Below are positions 46,803 to 60,028 of a stretch of 64,000 nucleotides of DNA, piece by piece. The stretch is from Catenaria anguillulae PL171 (Eukaryota > Blastocladiomycota > Blastocladiomycetes > Blastocladiales > Catenariaceae). Within the stretch, counting starts at the first letter, position 1, and each line of letters starts with the position of its first letter. Location: NCBI GenBank assembly GCA_002102555.1, contig MCFL01000100.1, positions 1 through 64,000 of the forward strand, in the 5' to 3' direction. A program made the translations under genes and the position numbers. The notes beneath the pieces were generated by a model, which worked only from the letters and a program-made list of their open reading frames with translations, was not told the DNA's origin and searched no databases.

Positions 46803-48693
46803 ATGCCTGTCTCGACTAATTCCACCTCTGTCCCGGAATCATCGCCCGCTTCTTCTTCTTCCGATTCCACCGGGCCGGGTACCACTGGTCCACAACCGCA
46901 GCAGCAATTATCGTCCAGTGCCAGTGGCGTCAACGATTCCAGCCAGGTATCGCAGCAGCAACAGCCCACTTCGCATTCGGTCGCGTCATCCACGTCCTCG
47001 CTCGCCAGCCGGATCCTTGCCCCGTTCCTCCGCTTCACATCGTCGTCCTCTGTGGCTGTCCCGTCCGGTTTGCCATCCCCTTCGACCGCTGCCGGCACCA
47101 GCTCGAGCGAAAAGAGCACATCAGCGACCAGCTCGGCCTCCGGAACTGAGCTGTCGCCTACTCCACCAGCTGACCAACATGCCAGTCAGGAGCCGGGTGA
47201 GAATAGCGAGCAGATTCAGCGGCACAAACCATGCCTACCCGGCGGTTCGGCAGACGATGCTTCCATACCACCTCAATCCATTGTGGCGTTTGATGACCAG
47301 CCAGTTGTTCAGCAAACTGCGCCACTGGGAGGTACTGTACATCTTGAGTTCAATCACCTGGCTTTGCTTCCCAATTGTGACTCACACTATTCCATCTTCG
47401 TATTGTCTAGTGACCGAATACCTCCTTCTCGAAACCCTCTCTCGCACAATAACCGCCAAGGCTGCTTGGTCACACGCTGTCAGTGCCGCGCAATCTACTG
47501 CCGCGTCGCTAAACCTGACGGATCCCGTTGCACCGACTCTGGTTATCCTTGAGCAAGACTGCGAAGACCCATGGACACAGGCCGACGCCATTCGCCAAGT
47601 TGAGGTGGTCATTCGGCCAGACATTTTCATGTCGGTCGCGAGCACCGCAAAACTGGTCGACCATGCCGCAACCGTCTTCATGCGTATGCTTAACAAGTAT
47701 CGGTTGGCCAAAGTCATGGCCGAAGCCATGGACATGACCTCGATCGATCCCATGCCGTGGCAGCGCATATCCTTGCATGTGTTGCGCGAGCACTTGCTTG
47801 GCTATTTCACTCACCAACCTTCTCGGATCCCATTTAACGGGTTTGGTCGTGCGATTGCTGTGGCTGCAGCACCGACCAGTACCCCAGACTCGGACCCGAC
47901 TGGATTGACAATCATCGACATTGATGGTGGTGGCGGCGAGAGCGAGGCCGCCAGCTCGTCCGTCCACCGGCGTTGCGCCTCTGCCGCATCGGATGCATCG
48001 TCATCGTCGTCATGCGCCAGCCCAAATGTCCGTCGTCTTGGATCTGGTCTTGTCGGGTCATCTATGCCCACGCCTGCTCTCCTGACTTCCCGTGAGTCGC
48101 ACCTTGACCGCCGCCCAACCTCGCTTGTTAACTATAACAATTCGTCGACTGCGCGCAACAAGTACGTGTCCCCGCCCAGCTCCACTGTTGCTCTCAACCA
48201 CCCAGAAGCCCACCTGCTTGTCCGCAACTCGACCCCCGTGCCCTATACTCGCCCACAATCGCCCGTCTCTGAACTCCATGCGCGCGTGGCGCACCCGAAA
48301 CCACGCAAACTCACTTTATCCATCCCCAACGCCCGAACCGCCCCTCGGCCGGCCCCTGCCGAGTTTTCGCCGCTTATCTTTGACAAGAATCGGTACATTC
48401 GACCGGGCGGTGCCCCCGTTGCATTGCACTCGGATTCGCCGTTGGCCACCCCGTTGCCAAGCCCGGGCCCGTCGTCATCGGCAAACATGGGTATTGCATT
48501 GCCAGCAGCTGCCGCAAATGCAGGGCTGATGCTCGCCGACGAAGTGATGCGGGCCATGGCGGCCAACGGTGGGCGCTTGTCACGACCAACGACTCCGGCG
48601 CGCGCCATGTCTGGATCAGATGGATCAAGTGGAAATGGAGGTGGTGCAGGTATGGACGGCTCGTCATCATCCAACAAGTCCCAGGCGGTTTGA
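46803..48693 (+). CDS. Unrecognised protein with one ordered helical segment
   Basis: Two exons, 46803-47331 and 47411-48693 (79-nt intron GTACTG...CTAG, phase 1), give 603 aa. The first ~170 residues are Ser/Gln/Pro-rich. An ordered, mostly helical core of about 160 residues starts at the splice (VTEYLLLETLSRTITAKAAW) and includes TLVILEQDCEDPWTQADA, FMRMLNKYRLAKVMAEAMDM and ISLHVLREHLLGYFTHQPSR. The rest is a disordered Ser/Pro tail with short Gly runs. No family was recognised; the composition suggests a nuclear or signalling regulator but nothing in the sequence proves it. Confidence 0.72.
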
Positions 48694-49110
48694 GTTGCTT
48701 TGGCCGCACGTACTTGGGCATCGTTCATTTGTGCAATGGATAGTCCATATCGTTTCTCGCCAGTCGTTTCCCTTCATGTCAAGTTGTTGATTTATCCCAA
48801 AACTCGGTTTCTTTTGGTGCCACCCGTCCGTGCGTCGTGTACTCTTTTGTATTCACCTATCGCGTACTTATTTTCCCAAGCCTGTGTACCTTCTTGTCTC
48901 CTCAATCTTGGCCATGGTCTGTTGCTCATATTTACATGTTTTTTCGTCGCCATGTTCCTTTTGTTTCCCCCAAAAGTGTTGGCTTCTTGATCTAGTAGCT
49001 GTGTTCTCGCTTCGGTGAGGCTCTTATCCAATCACTCTTGCGCAATCCTTCTCACAGCAGGACTTCCAATACATGCAAAGTTTTGGTGAATACATTTTCA
49101 CTGCCAACAT
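48694..49110. other. Convergent 3' ends
   Basis: About 420 bp between the stops of the unrecognised gene (+) and the MFI-like gene (-). It is T-rich on the plus strand, consistent with 3' untranslated sequence. Confidence 0.5.
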
Positions 49111-50610
49111 TTAGAACGCATAATCGTCGATATTCAATCCCGTCGACCACGTAAACAAGTCGCCAAAGTCATCGTCGTCCCCTGCCCCGCGCTTTCCCTC
49201 GCCAGACACGGATTCGCCGCCCACCAAATCCGCAACGGCATGATCCAGACGATCTCTCCTCATCCCTGCCTCGCCGTCGTCGTCATCATCATCCTCATCT
49301 CCTCGCAAATACAGCTGCCTCAACTTGTCAATTTGCCTCATGCGCTTGGCCTTTTCCCTCTCTGCCCTCGTCATTAAATGCCCGCCCTTTCCGCCCAGAT
49401 GCGGCGGCTCGGGCGTCGTCGGCAACGACAAGCCCTGGTCGCCCCCACTCAACGCCGTGTACACTGGTCCCCTGGTCGCGTCCCACGTCAAAATGCGTGT
49501 ATCCTTGCCCACGCCCACGGGCGAGGCAAACAAACCCAGTTTTTTTCGGCCACGAATCCTGTCCTGAGCGCGGCGCCTTGCTTCTTCCACACCAACCCCC
49601 AACGCGGGCGACCGTGCACCTGCTGCCGCAGCGCCGACGTTGCGGTCGCTCGCGCCGTACAAGGCCACGCGCCCCATGATGGGCCATCCGTCCAAGACTC
49701 GCCAGGCGTTGCCGCGGCCGCCCAGGGTGACCGATCGGTGGTCCAGGTTGGCCAGGTACTGGATGGCTTCCCTGGGCGTCGTTGCAAGCTCGAGCTCGGC
49801 CGGTGCAGGTACCTTTTTCCTGTTGCCATGCGCGTGTCGTCGGTGCAACACGAAATCGTCGCCCACAACCGTGCGCAAGTACCGCGCATTGCCCATGACT
49901 GTCCATGCGTCCCTTGCGGCGCGCGTGTGCGGCAACAGCAAGTGTGTGCCCGACAAGTACTGTGTCGACATGGCGCCCGAACTCGTCGTGTAAATCTTGT
50001 AGTGGATTTGAGGTGGGAAACATGCGCCGCCAAATCGAAAGCGCACTCGGGCTTGCGTCACGGGATCTTTGAGCAGATGCGCTTCTTGCGGCGAGAGGCG
50101 CTTGAGCAGCGTGAGCGTCAGGGTGGTTTGTGATTTCAACAGAAGGTGTTTGAGGTGCGAAAAGATGCGTCGGTTGCGGTAGTTGATCCAGGCGTGCCAG
50201 ATGGTGCGGCAAGCGGCGGTGCGGGAGGCGTCGTAGAAGCTTAAAGTCATTATCGAGCCTCTCAGGGTGAGTATGGAGGGGAACCAGACACACATTGAAA
50301 AAAAGCAAGCTCTCGCGTACTATGGGTGCGATCGGTCGTTCCAATTGGTCAAATCCAAAAACGGTACACGTTTGGAACGCGATTGAGGTTTCCGTCCTGA
50401 GCCGTCCATGCCATGTGTGATGATGGTTCCATCGTTGGGAACAGCGACGAGCATCATGGGCGACACTGATTCGCGTCCCTGGACTGATGCGTCGCCGTCA
50501 ACCGCCGCCACCTGCGTTTCGTTGCCCAACAAGGCATTTTGGCTGGATCGAAGCAGGATATCCTTTGCTCCGTTTATTGCAGTGGGTTGTGAGCCAAGTG
50601 TTTGATCCAT
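49111..50610 (-). CDS. MFI/C11orf65-like protein
   Basis: Exons 50610-50321 and 50239-49111 (81-nt intron, GTACGC...TTTAAG, phase 2) give 472 aa; an alternative single exon would begin at the ATG at 50250. The conserved core is at the exon 2 start: an IQ-like helix FYDASRTAACRTIWHAWINY, then RRIFSHLKHLLL, LSPQEAHLL and VRFRFGGACFPPQIHYKIYT, matching the animal C11orf65/MFI family. The human protein has been described as a regulator of mitochondrial fission interacting with the Mff/Drp1 machinery; that role here is inference. The rest is basic, then acidic (a run of Asp near residue 410). It ends FTWSTGLNIDDYAF, also like the family's C-terminal W-(S/T)-x-x-LxxDxY motif. The family is patchy outside flagellated lineages, which fits the other cilium genes here. 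Confidence 0.72.
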
Positions 50611-50931
50611 GGTTTGTGTCCGAATGCACGTCGTTCTTTCGCGACATTTGCAGATATATACACTGCGAACAAGGACTTTCGAATGAGTGCTCACAGGCTG
50701 CAGTATGTACATAGAATGCCTTGGCTCCTTGGCTGGTTGGTCTGGGATAGAACAACCGGATTGGAGAAAAGACCAGTGTACAACAACGAGAAAAACACAA
50801 CAATTAACCATACAAGACGCCACCTCGATCTTCCCACCTCATCGGACACCAAGAACAAAAAAAAAATGATACAAGCGGTGCGTGACCCTGGTTGAGCAGC
50901 AGCACCTCGTCAACTGACCTAGATCCCGTCC
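50611..50931. other. Intergenic, short
   Basis: About 320 bp upstream of the MFI-like gene and downstream of the E2 gene (both minus strand). Nothing else seen. Confidence 0.5.
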
Positions 50932-52181
<1,250 letters not shown>

Positions 52182-52925
52182 GTCTTTGTTTAGAAGTAGG
52201 ATGTGGATATCGAAAAAAAAGGATGTTGCTGCACGGGGTACGATTGCGTCAGGTATTCTGCATGGATTTGCCTGCTTGTGTTGATTTACATAAATAAGTA
52301 TGAATATGGCCATTCAAAAGCAGTTCAAAAGCAGGTCAGGCGGGTCCGCCGATTGTGCGTCGATCACACGGCTGAGATTGAAGTGCTCAACAAGAAGCAC
52401 TGGAAGACGACAAGACATAAAAGAATTGGATTGCATGAAATTATGTAAATATACGGCAAGCACAAACACAATCAATGACAGACGGACATGCCGTCCGCCA
52501 AACAAGCATTAAGAAGCAATAAGAGGAAAAAAAAAGACGATATTGGTTCATGTGAAGCAGTGTGAATGGATGAGGAATTGGGAGGCATACGAGAGAAGAG
52601 GCAAAAAGACACAAACAAAGGTGAAGGGCTACATCAGCACTGTCGATGATGCTGGGATCGATAAGGAATGCAACGTCGAGATGAGAGAGACGAGAAAGAA
52701 AATGGGGCGAAGAATTAAAGAGAGATGTTGATTGTGTGAGGCAACGGAGAGTGAGGGAAACAAGGAGCGACAAGGAGAAACGCAGATGCAGATAAAGAGG
52801 GAGAAAGAGACAAACAATGTACAGGCAAGACATGGGGGCGCCCCCTAATCCGAGCAAGTGTGCAAACGAGCGAGGGAGGGGAGTTAGAGAAAAGAAGCAA
52901 ACATCAAGTCATCGCATCGCATCGC
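52182..52925. other. CT-rich (minus strand) promoter region of E2 gene
   Basis: About 740 bp between the E2 start and the stop of the upstream SH3 gene. From about 52.5 to 52.9 kb the minus strand is markedly pyrimidine-rich (repeated CTCTTT/TCTCTC), typical of fungal promoters. Minus-strand frames there are Leu/Ser-rich by composition only; I reject them as genes. Confidence 0.45.
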
Positions 52926-55638
52926 TTACTCGAGGCAAACAATCGGGAATGCGCCCATAGCGCCCGTGTCCACATTATGTCCCACGGCCCAATTGTCCAA
53001 AAACACCTGCTCGACCACGACCCAATGTCCACGTTCCATGGCCAGCTCATCTTCGAGCTCGGGTGCATACGGAATGGCCACGCGCCGGGCGCCCTCGACG
53101 GGCGGGACGGGTGCCCCAGCAACGCCAGATGCACCCGCGGCCGACGTACCCGTGGACGGCGTCCCATGGAACGAGAAGGTGGACGAGGGCGTGCCCGAGT
53201 GACGCTGGCCACCTTGCGCGTCCGCACCATCGGCATGTGCGCCCGAGCTCAAGTCCATGAGCGACGACGCGCCGAAATCCAGCTCTGCCAGCGCCCGCGC
53301 CAACGACCCGGATCCTGCCGAACTTGCTTGCGACGACCGTTGCGACCCAGTGAACACGAGGCTGGTTGCCACGGCACGTTGCGGGTCAATCACGGTATCC
53401 CTCACCGTAGCAGCAGCCGCGCCGCCCTCCACCACGGGCGCCAACGACCCAGAGGTTCCACTTGCGCCACCTGCTGGGCCAAACCGTCCCGCCAACGCAC
53501 TCTGGAAACTCGCACGGTAGTTCATACTCGCGGACCGCTGCATGCTCGATGGGCGCGCGCCGCCTGTGCGCTTGGTGCTCGTGTACGGCTCGTCACGCAC
53601 AGACTCGATTTCTGCCTCTTCGCCCGCGCGTGGCGTCATGGACAGCGCATATTGAGTGCGGGTGAGCGGGGGTGGCGGCGGAGTGGCGAGCGAAGCGGGC
53701 TTGGAGCTGAATGGGAACAGGGCAGCCAAGCCACTCGCGGCAGCCGCACCAGGGCCAGATTCGCTGTCACGATGGCCGCGGCCAGCATGTGCACCGGCAA
53801 GCGTTGCGCGGCGCGTGCGCATGTACGACACGCCTGCGACGCCCGCGACCAGGGCGAGAATGCCGAGCGTGGCAACCACGGGGACTACGGGATTCGATCC
53901 GTCGGATCCATTCGACGCGGCCGACGACGTGGTGCCTGTGCCTGCGCCGCCCGAGGTGGCATCGCTACCCGACGGAGTTCCGCCCACGTTGATATCGGAC
54001 CCGTTCGGGTTGCCGCCAGAATTGCCAGTGTTGGACCCCGCCGGGGGATCGCCCGACCCGCCGTCAATCGGGCGTGGGCCTGGGGCAGAGAATTGTTGGC
54101 GCACGGGCATGGTTGTCCCCGGTAGCGACACTTCGCGGAGAATGTCATCAAACACGGCCGAGGGCGGGGTGGGTGTGGGCGTGGCTTGCGAGGCAGAGTT
54201 GGAGGCGGTGACTGACGTGGATGACGGCGTGCCGACAGGTGCAACGACGGGCGGGAGCGTAGCGCGAGTGGTGATGGTGTTTTGCGACGTTGACGAGGAC
54301 AGTGGAGGAATCCGAGGCTCTGGACCAACACCTTCGGTTGGGTTGGGGTCGACAGGCCGATCGGTCGCCGTGGGCACGGGCGGGAGAGTGGCGCGCCGAG
54401 TAATGGTCGATGACTGTGCTGGTGGCTGCGGCTCAACCACGGGCGGCGGCCGCGGATCCACAATCGGTGATGGTGATGGTGTGGGCGGTTGTGGCGCCGG
54501 GGGTTGAGGTGCTGGTGGCTGCGGCGCCGGGGTTGAGGTGCTGGTGGCTGCGGCGCCGGAGGCTGTGTCGGCTGCGGATCCGGTTGAGGCGCAGGGGGGT
54601 TGACAATGGGCGACAGGATGGGAGCAATCACATCGTCAACAATGTCGCGACCTGGGGTGCGGCTCGGTGTAGGCCGTTCGGGAACCGCGGGCGGGTCGAC
54701 AACTGGGTCGACGGGGCGCACGGGGTCCACTGGCTGAGCTGGGTCGGCTGGGGGCGGACTGGTTCGACAGAGGGAACGGGCTGCGCTGATTGCGCTGGCT
54801 GCGTTGTGGTTTGCGAGGGAGGCTGGACGGGTTGGACCGGATCCACGGGCTGTACTGGTTGCACTGGTTGCACGGGCTCGGTCGTCGGAGTCGGGTTTGG
54901 CTGCGGCTGCGGTTGCGCGTTACCATTGCCATTGCCGTTATCCGACTCTGGGTCCGTCGACGGAGCCGGAGCAGGTGCGGATGCAGATGCAGAGACGGAT
55001 GAAGTGAATGGCTCGGAAGCCGAAGGAGTGGCAGAGGGAGCTGGAACCACTGCCGTCGTCGTCGTCGGAACCACTGCATTGAGCGTTTGCGAAGGAGCGG
55101 GAACAGGGGAAGGCTCGCGGTCGCTCTCGGGCTGGCCACGGGATGGTGGTGGGTTATTGCCATTGCTGCCGTTGCTGGGAATTGGGCGGGAATCAGCTGG
55201 CGAGGAAGAGGATGCTGACGCCGGCGAGGAAGAGGAGGAAGTCGACGACACATCACGGGTAAACAAGGGGCTGGGCGTGAAGGGCGTGGTGGTGGACCGG
55301 ACAATGCCGAGCGAGGTGGTAGAGGGGCGGCGCGAGTTGAGGATGACGGATTGCTGAGGATTGGTATTGGTGTTGGGACTGGCCGTCGTGCTGCGCGTGC
55401 TGGAACTAGAACTGGCACTGGCACTGGCACTTGCGCTGGCGCTGGAAGGGGAAGGGGAAGGAAGGGCCGAGCTGGCTGCCGGCGACTTTGATGCTGGAGC
55501 AGACGCAGTGGTCGACGCAGGCTTTTGTGTGGGCATGGGTACGGCCGAGGATGCGCTGATGGCGACAATGGCCACGGCGACGGCCAGGACCGTCAGCCAT
55601 CGAGCCCGTTTATGTGGGCCGTAGCTGGTTGGGGGCAT
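52926..55638 (-). CDS. Mucin-like single-pass membrane protein with C-terminal SH3 domain
   Basis: I read one protein of about 900 aa from ATG 55638 to the stop at 52926, with two apparent single-base deletions in C-runs (near 54750 and 54530). It starts with a signal peptide (WLTVLAVAVAIVAISASSAV), then ~550 residues of Ser/Thr/Pro-rich sequence with PV-QPV-type repeats, likely heavily O-glycosylated. A transmembrane helix, VVPVVATLGILALVAGVAGV, is followed by RTRR. A cytoplasmic part ends in an SH3 domain: RRVAIPYAPELEDELAMERG, HWVVVEQVFLDNWAVGHN, GAFPIVCLE, including the ALYDY-, WW/W- and P-equivalents. The architecture resembles fungal Fus1-like fusion proteins and, more loosely, Sho1/mucin osmosensors. 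A role in surface sensing or cell-wall/polarity signalling is inference. Alternatively, the two frames are separate genes. Confidence 0.72.
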
Positions 55639-57044
55639 GATTCAGGCGTCGTCCGTCGTCGTCGTCGTCTCTGGCCAGCAGAGGATGAGGTTTGGTTGGG
55701 TCGAGGTCTTGGGAACGGGGCAGCAGTGCCACAGGACAAGGTCAGGGACAGGGTCAGCGGAGCGGAGCACCCAAGGATCATGGTTTCCACACAAGACATA
55801 CCAGGAAGGAACGGTGCCAAGACTGGTCAGAGTGGGTACAGAGTACAGAGTACAGGGTTACAGAGTGCAGATATTGTTGAAGAGTCAAGGTCGAAATGAA
55901 ATGGCAACTGGCGGGCACAATGAGATGAAGGGCGGGACGGGTGATGGATGGAGGATTGAAGGATGGAAGGGCGGTCGGGAAAGCAAAGGCAAACGCTAAA
56001 GCTCCATGGCTATGGCTATGGCTATGGCTGTAGGTTGGCGGATGTGTTGGAGTGCGAATTCGAATCCATTCCCTTGACTGAATCGGAAACCAAGACGCCA
56101 AGTTGCTCTGGAGCTGGAATGTTGGTCCACAACCTTCAAGGTCTGGCTCGGCTCGGCCTTCAAGGTGTGTTGGGTGTGGTTGGCGGAAGGCGGCAGGCAG
56201 GGGCACCCAGGGCTTCACCAGCCCCCTCCGTGAGCCCTTTTTGCCCTCATGCCGGTTGCACATCTCCATGCACTTGTCGACGCGACTGGATTCATCCAGT
56301 AGACAAGGCCTACGAAAGCCACACGGCTCCCTCCACCGCGCATGGATTCATCCTCATTGCATGCAACAAGCCTTATGCCAGACACAATTTGGCGCCAGTA
56401 TTTTTATGACTCGCCCAATCCCAAAACGTCCTCTCCTTCCCGCGACCGGCTCTCGTTCACAGCTAGCTGCAGTGCTGTCAGCTGCTGCAGACTGCAGATG
56501 CGCCCGTCCATGTTGAGCCCGTCCAAGTCGCAGGTTCTGGTCGCACTCGCCCTTTTTGCTAACGTCACTGCTTCATTTCACTCGGTCAATCAAGGACTGA
56601 GCCTCTTCCCTCAAAGTCTTGGAAATGGATCTCGTCCGCAGCAGCATTTACCACTGGTCACTGGGTCTCTCCATTCCACCTCAGCGCCTGCCCAATCAGC
56701 TAGCCTAGGTCATTGCCGGCTTTTTCCTTTGTAGGTAAGTCCGACTCGCGCCAGTTGAGTGTGACAGTCACGGTGTATGCTTCATAGGCTTCGCTTCAAC
56801 CGTGATATGCCTTACCATTCAAGCAAGATGGTTGCAACATCATGCAAGATGCTTTAATTTCGTTTCACGATCGCGACTCGGCCGTGAATATACATAAGCA
56901 CTTCCGTTATCGAACTCGCAGTTCCCACGACGTTGTTCCCACACACGATGGTCTCGATCGTCAGTTAATGAAATGCAAATGCACACATTGTATCTTTGGG
57001 AACCCAAAAGGTCAAAACCCTGAGCAACACACCCCTGCCACACA
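55639..57044. other. 1.4-kb intergenic region between divergent SH3 and IFT88 genes
   Basis: No gene recognised. Contains a short imperfect tandem of GGCTAT units near 56005-56030. It is long for this window, so regulatory sequence for both genes or an unseen non-coding transcript is possible. Confidence 0.4.
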
Positions 57045-57429
57045 ATGCCACCTCCCGCGCCATACATTCCTGGCGCCTACCCAACCACCTCTGCCGGCCG
57101 GTCATCCACCGCCGCCGCCGCAGCCACTGGCGCCGCCATCCCACCGGCGTCCAGCTGGGGCGCACGTGCAGGCATGCAATCGCGTGCTGGCGGCGGAGCC
57201 GGCCCAGGCTATTCGCGTGCCGGCCCCATGACTGCTGGTGGATCGGGAGGCGCCGATCCGAAACGGCCAGTCACGAGCAGCCGTGCGGCCGGATATTCGT
57301 CACGGGGAAGGCCGACAACGGCAAACATGGCTGCATTCGATCCGTTCCGTGGTTCCAGTTCGTTCTTGCTTCTTGCATTTGGAATCAAGGATATGGCATG
57401 AAAAGGGAGGACTGACGCGTCATTTCATT

Positions 57430-57472
<43 letters not shown>

Positions 57473-59907
57473 TAACGATAACGATTGTGCCGTGCAGAAG
57501 CAGGCTCACCCCCAGGCGGTCTGGGATCATCAGCAACCAACGGTGGGAACAGCGACCCGACCAAATCCGAGCCGTCGCCCGAGGACCAGGTCCGCGACAT
57601 GGAGCGCCACATATACGCCCTACTGCACGAGTCTGCCATGACGTGCACTGCCTCACCATCGGGACGGTACACCACAGCCGCAGGCACCGACCCGACAACG
57701 GCCTCGGGGCTGGCAAAGGCCAAAGAGGCCGTGAAACGCGAGCGCGCCCTTGTCCGGCACCGTGAGCATCTCGGGCTCATGGACACGGTCAACTTGGACT
57801 TGACGTATTGCGTGCTTGTCAACTTGGCACACCACTATGCGCTTGCGGGCATGCCGGCCGAGGCCATTTCCACGTACACGGCTGTGGTGAAAAACAAGAC
57901 GTTTCATCAATCGGGGCGGCTGCGCGTCAACATGGGCAACTTGTACTTGGGCATGGGCAAAGTGAGCCAGGCCATCAAAATGTATCGCATGGCGCTCGAC
58001 CAGCTGCAGCCCAATCAGCATCGGGACTTGCGGCTCAAGGTGTTGCACAACTTGAGCGTGGCGTTTTTTCGCGCGGGCCAGTTGGGCGATGCCGTCACGG
58101 CGCTCGAGACGGTCATGGAAAGCAAGCCCGATCATCGCGCAGGGTTTCATTTGGTCGTGTGCTACTATGCGCTGGGCGAAAAGGACAAGATGCGGCGCGC
58201 ATTCCAGCGGCTCGTGGCCGTCCCATACCCAAAGATTGAAACCGACCCGGAAGCTGCCGGCACAAGCACCGCGGGTGCCGGTGGCGCGTCGTCTCCCGCG
58301 GCGGCCGCCGCCATGGGCTTTGCGTTCGACGACTCGTCCCTGCTCGCAACCGACGACCCCTTGCGCAACCTCGCGCGCACCACCATCAAGCAAATCGAGC
58401 GCAAAGTGTTGCTTGCAGGCAAACTGATTGCCCGTGCACTCGACGCTTCAGCGTCACCTGATCTCATCACCCAAACCTATGACTGGCTCGCCGACACGGT
58501 GCGCGGGTCGCCCGCGGCCGCCGTGGCCGCCGAGTTGGAAATGGCTAAAGCCGTGCATTACTTGCGGGCCAGGGACACGCCCCGTGCGGCATCGTGCTTG
58601 CAAGAGTTTGCACGGCGCGCGGCCGCTGATGCCGCGGGCGCTGGAGACGCTGGCCAGGTGGCGGCAAGCATGGCATACACAAACCTGGCATTTCTGGCGC
58701 TGCTCGAGGGCGACACGCAGGTGGCCGCAGAGTATGCCGAGCAGGCAATTGCCAAGGACAGGTACAATGCGCGCGCACACAGCAATCGTGGCAACGCGTA
58801 CTTTGCGGCGGGCGAATGGGCAAGTGCCCGGGACATGTATGTGGAGGCGGTGAGTTTGGATGCAGAGTGTACCGAGGCGGCGTTTAATTTGGGACTCGTG
58901 TACAAGCAGCTCGGCATGTGGAAGGAGGCTGGAAGGGCGTTTGATAAGTTGCATAGCATGCTCAGGGGTAGTCCCGAGGTGGTGTGGAATTTGGCAGACA
59001 TGTACGTTTGTCGTGTCCACGTGGGAACACATCCACCCAAGACTCACGAACGGACAATACCTACATTGTTTCCGCAACAGTCACGAGCGCACAGGTAACC
59101 TGTCAGGTGCCCTTGAATGGTACTCTGTCCTCATCTCCATCACGCCCACCGACCCATCTGTGCTCGCCAAGCTCGGCTCGCTCCACGCGCGAGCAAATGA
59201 CCCAGCCCAAGCCTTACACCACTTCTCTGAAGCGCACCGTTACGACCCAGGACATACGGATGCGCTCGCCTGGCTCGCACACCACCACGTGAAGTGCGAG
59301 GCGTACGAGTCTGCACTGCCGCTGTTTGAGCGGCTCAGTGTCCAAGAGCCCAGGGAAATCCAGTGGCCGCTCATGGCGGCAAGCTGTTTGCGCAGAAGCG
59401 GCAGGTATGACAAGGCCCTTGAGGCGTACCGGGCCGTGCACGAACGGTGGCCACAGAGTGTCGAAGCTTTGCGGTTCTTGGTCCGGCTGGCAGCAGATGT
59501 CAATGCAAAAGAGTTACCAGAGTGGAGGGACAGATTGGCCAAGGTCGAGGCAAAGGGGACAGCCGCGGGCGGGGAGGAAGGTGCCGGTTCGGGGATGATG
59601 ATGGGTGGGATGGTGACAACGGCGGTGGCGGGAGGTGATGGCGGGATCAAGACCAACGGGTCAAGGGATAGTGTGCGTGGGTCTGGGACAAGTCTTCAGG
59701 GAGGCGGAGCAAGTGTTTTGGGGCAGCAAAGCGGACTGTGTACGTCATCGTCCTTGACACTCTGTTTACTTGACGACGACAAGATGCTCACTTGAATCCA
59801 TGTATCTGCAAACAGTTGGGACGGAGCCGCCACGCCGTGAATCGGGCGCCGTGTACAAGGAGGATGCGGGCGGCGACGAGTACAATGTGGAGGACATGCT
59901 GCCCTAA
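57045..59907 (+). CDS. IFT88: Intraflagellar transport protein IFT88
   Basis: Four exons (57045-57357, 57498-59001, 59081-59739, 59816-59907) give 855 aa. The N-terminus is disordered (PMTAGGSGGADPKRPVTSSR...RGRPTTANM), as in animal and algal IFT88. The rest is tetratricopeptide repeats that match the family block for block: RVNMGNLYLGMGKVSQAIKM, YRMALDQLQPNQHRDLRLKV, GFHLVVCYYALGEKDKMRRA, EWYSVLISITPTDPSVLAKL and MAASCLRRSGRYDKALEAYR. The acidic end is EYNVEDMLP. IFT88 is a core IFT-B subunit (with IFT52/IFT70/IFT46) needed to build cilia. Its presence is strong evidence for a flagellated life stage. Intron 1 (140 nt) contains a CA repeat; its donor is GTTCGT at 57358 or GTTCCA at 57352. Intron 2 is fixed by protein continuity (NLADI + HERTGNLSGALEW). 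Confidence 0.95.
57432..57470 (+). repeat. (CA)n microsatellite in IFT88 intron 1
   Basis: About 19 uninterrupted CA units lying 28 nt before the 3' splice site of the first IFT88 intron. Such CA runs can affect splicing and are usually length-variable between strains. Confidence 0.95.
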
Positions 59908-60028
59908 CACCACTCAATGTGACTACATGTGTCTTGTGAATGAGTCTTGATCTTCTTTTGAAGATACACTCGAAAACCTCAGCTAAATACCAAAACTTGT
60001 GTATTGCAATCCAGTCCAAGAAGAAAAG

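Noticed and set aside
52314-52900. Minus-strand frames of 60-138 codons rich in Leu/Ser/Phe
   Set aside because: Composition of a CT-rich promoter tract, not protein; no motif and several overlapping frames are equally open.
53656-55357. Long plus-strand open frames (283 and 315 codons) opposite the SH3 membrane protein
   Set aside because: They are Gly/Val/Trp-rich mirror images of the Ser/Pro-coding minus strand, with no domain; the minus strand has a signal peptide, TM helix and SH3.
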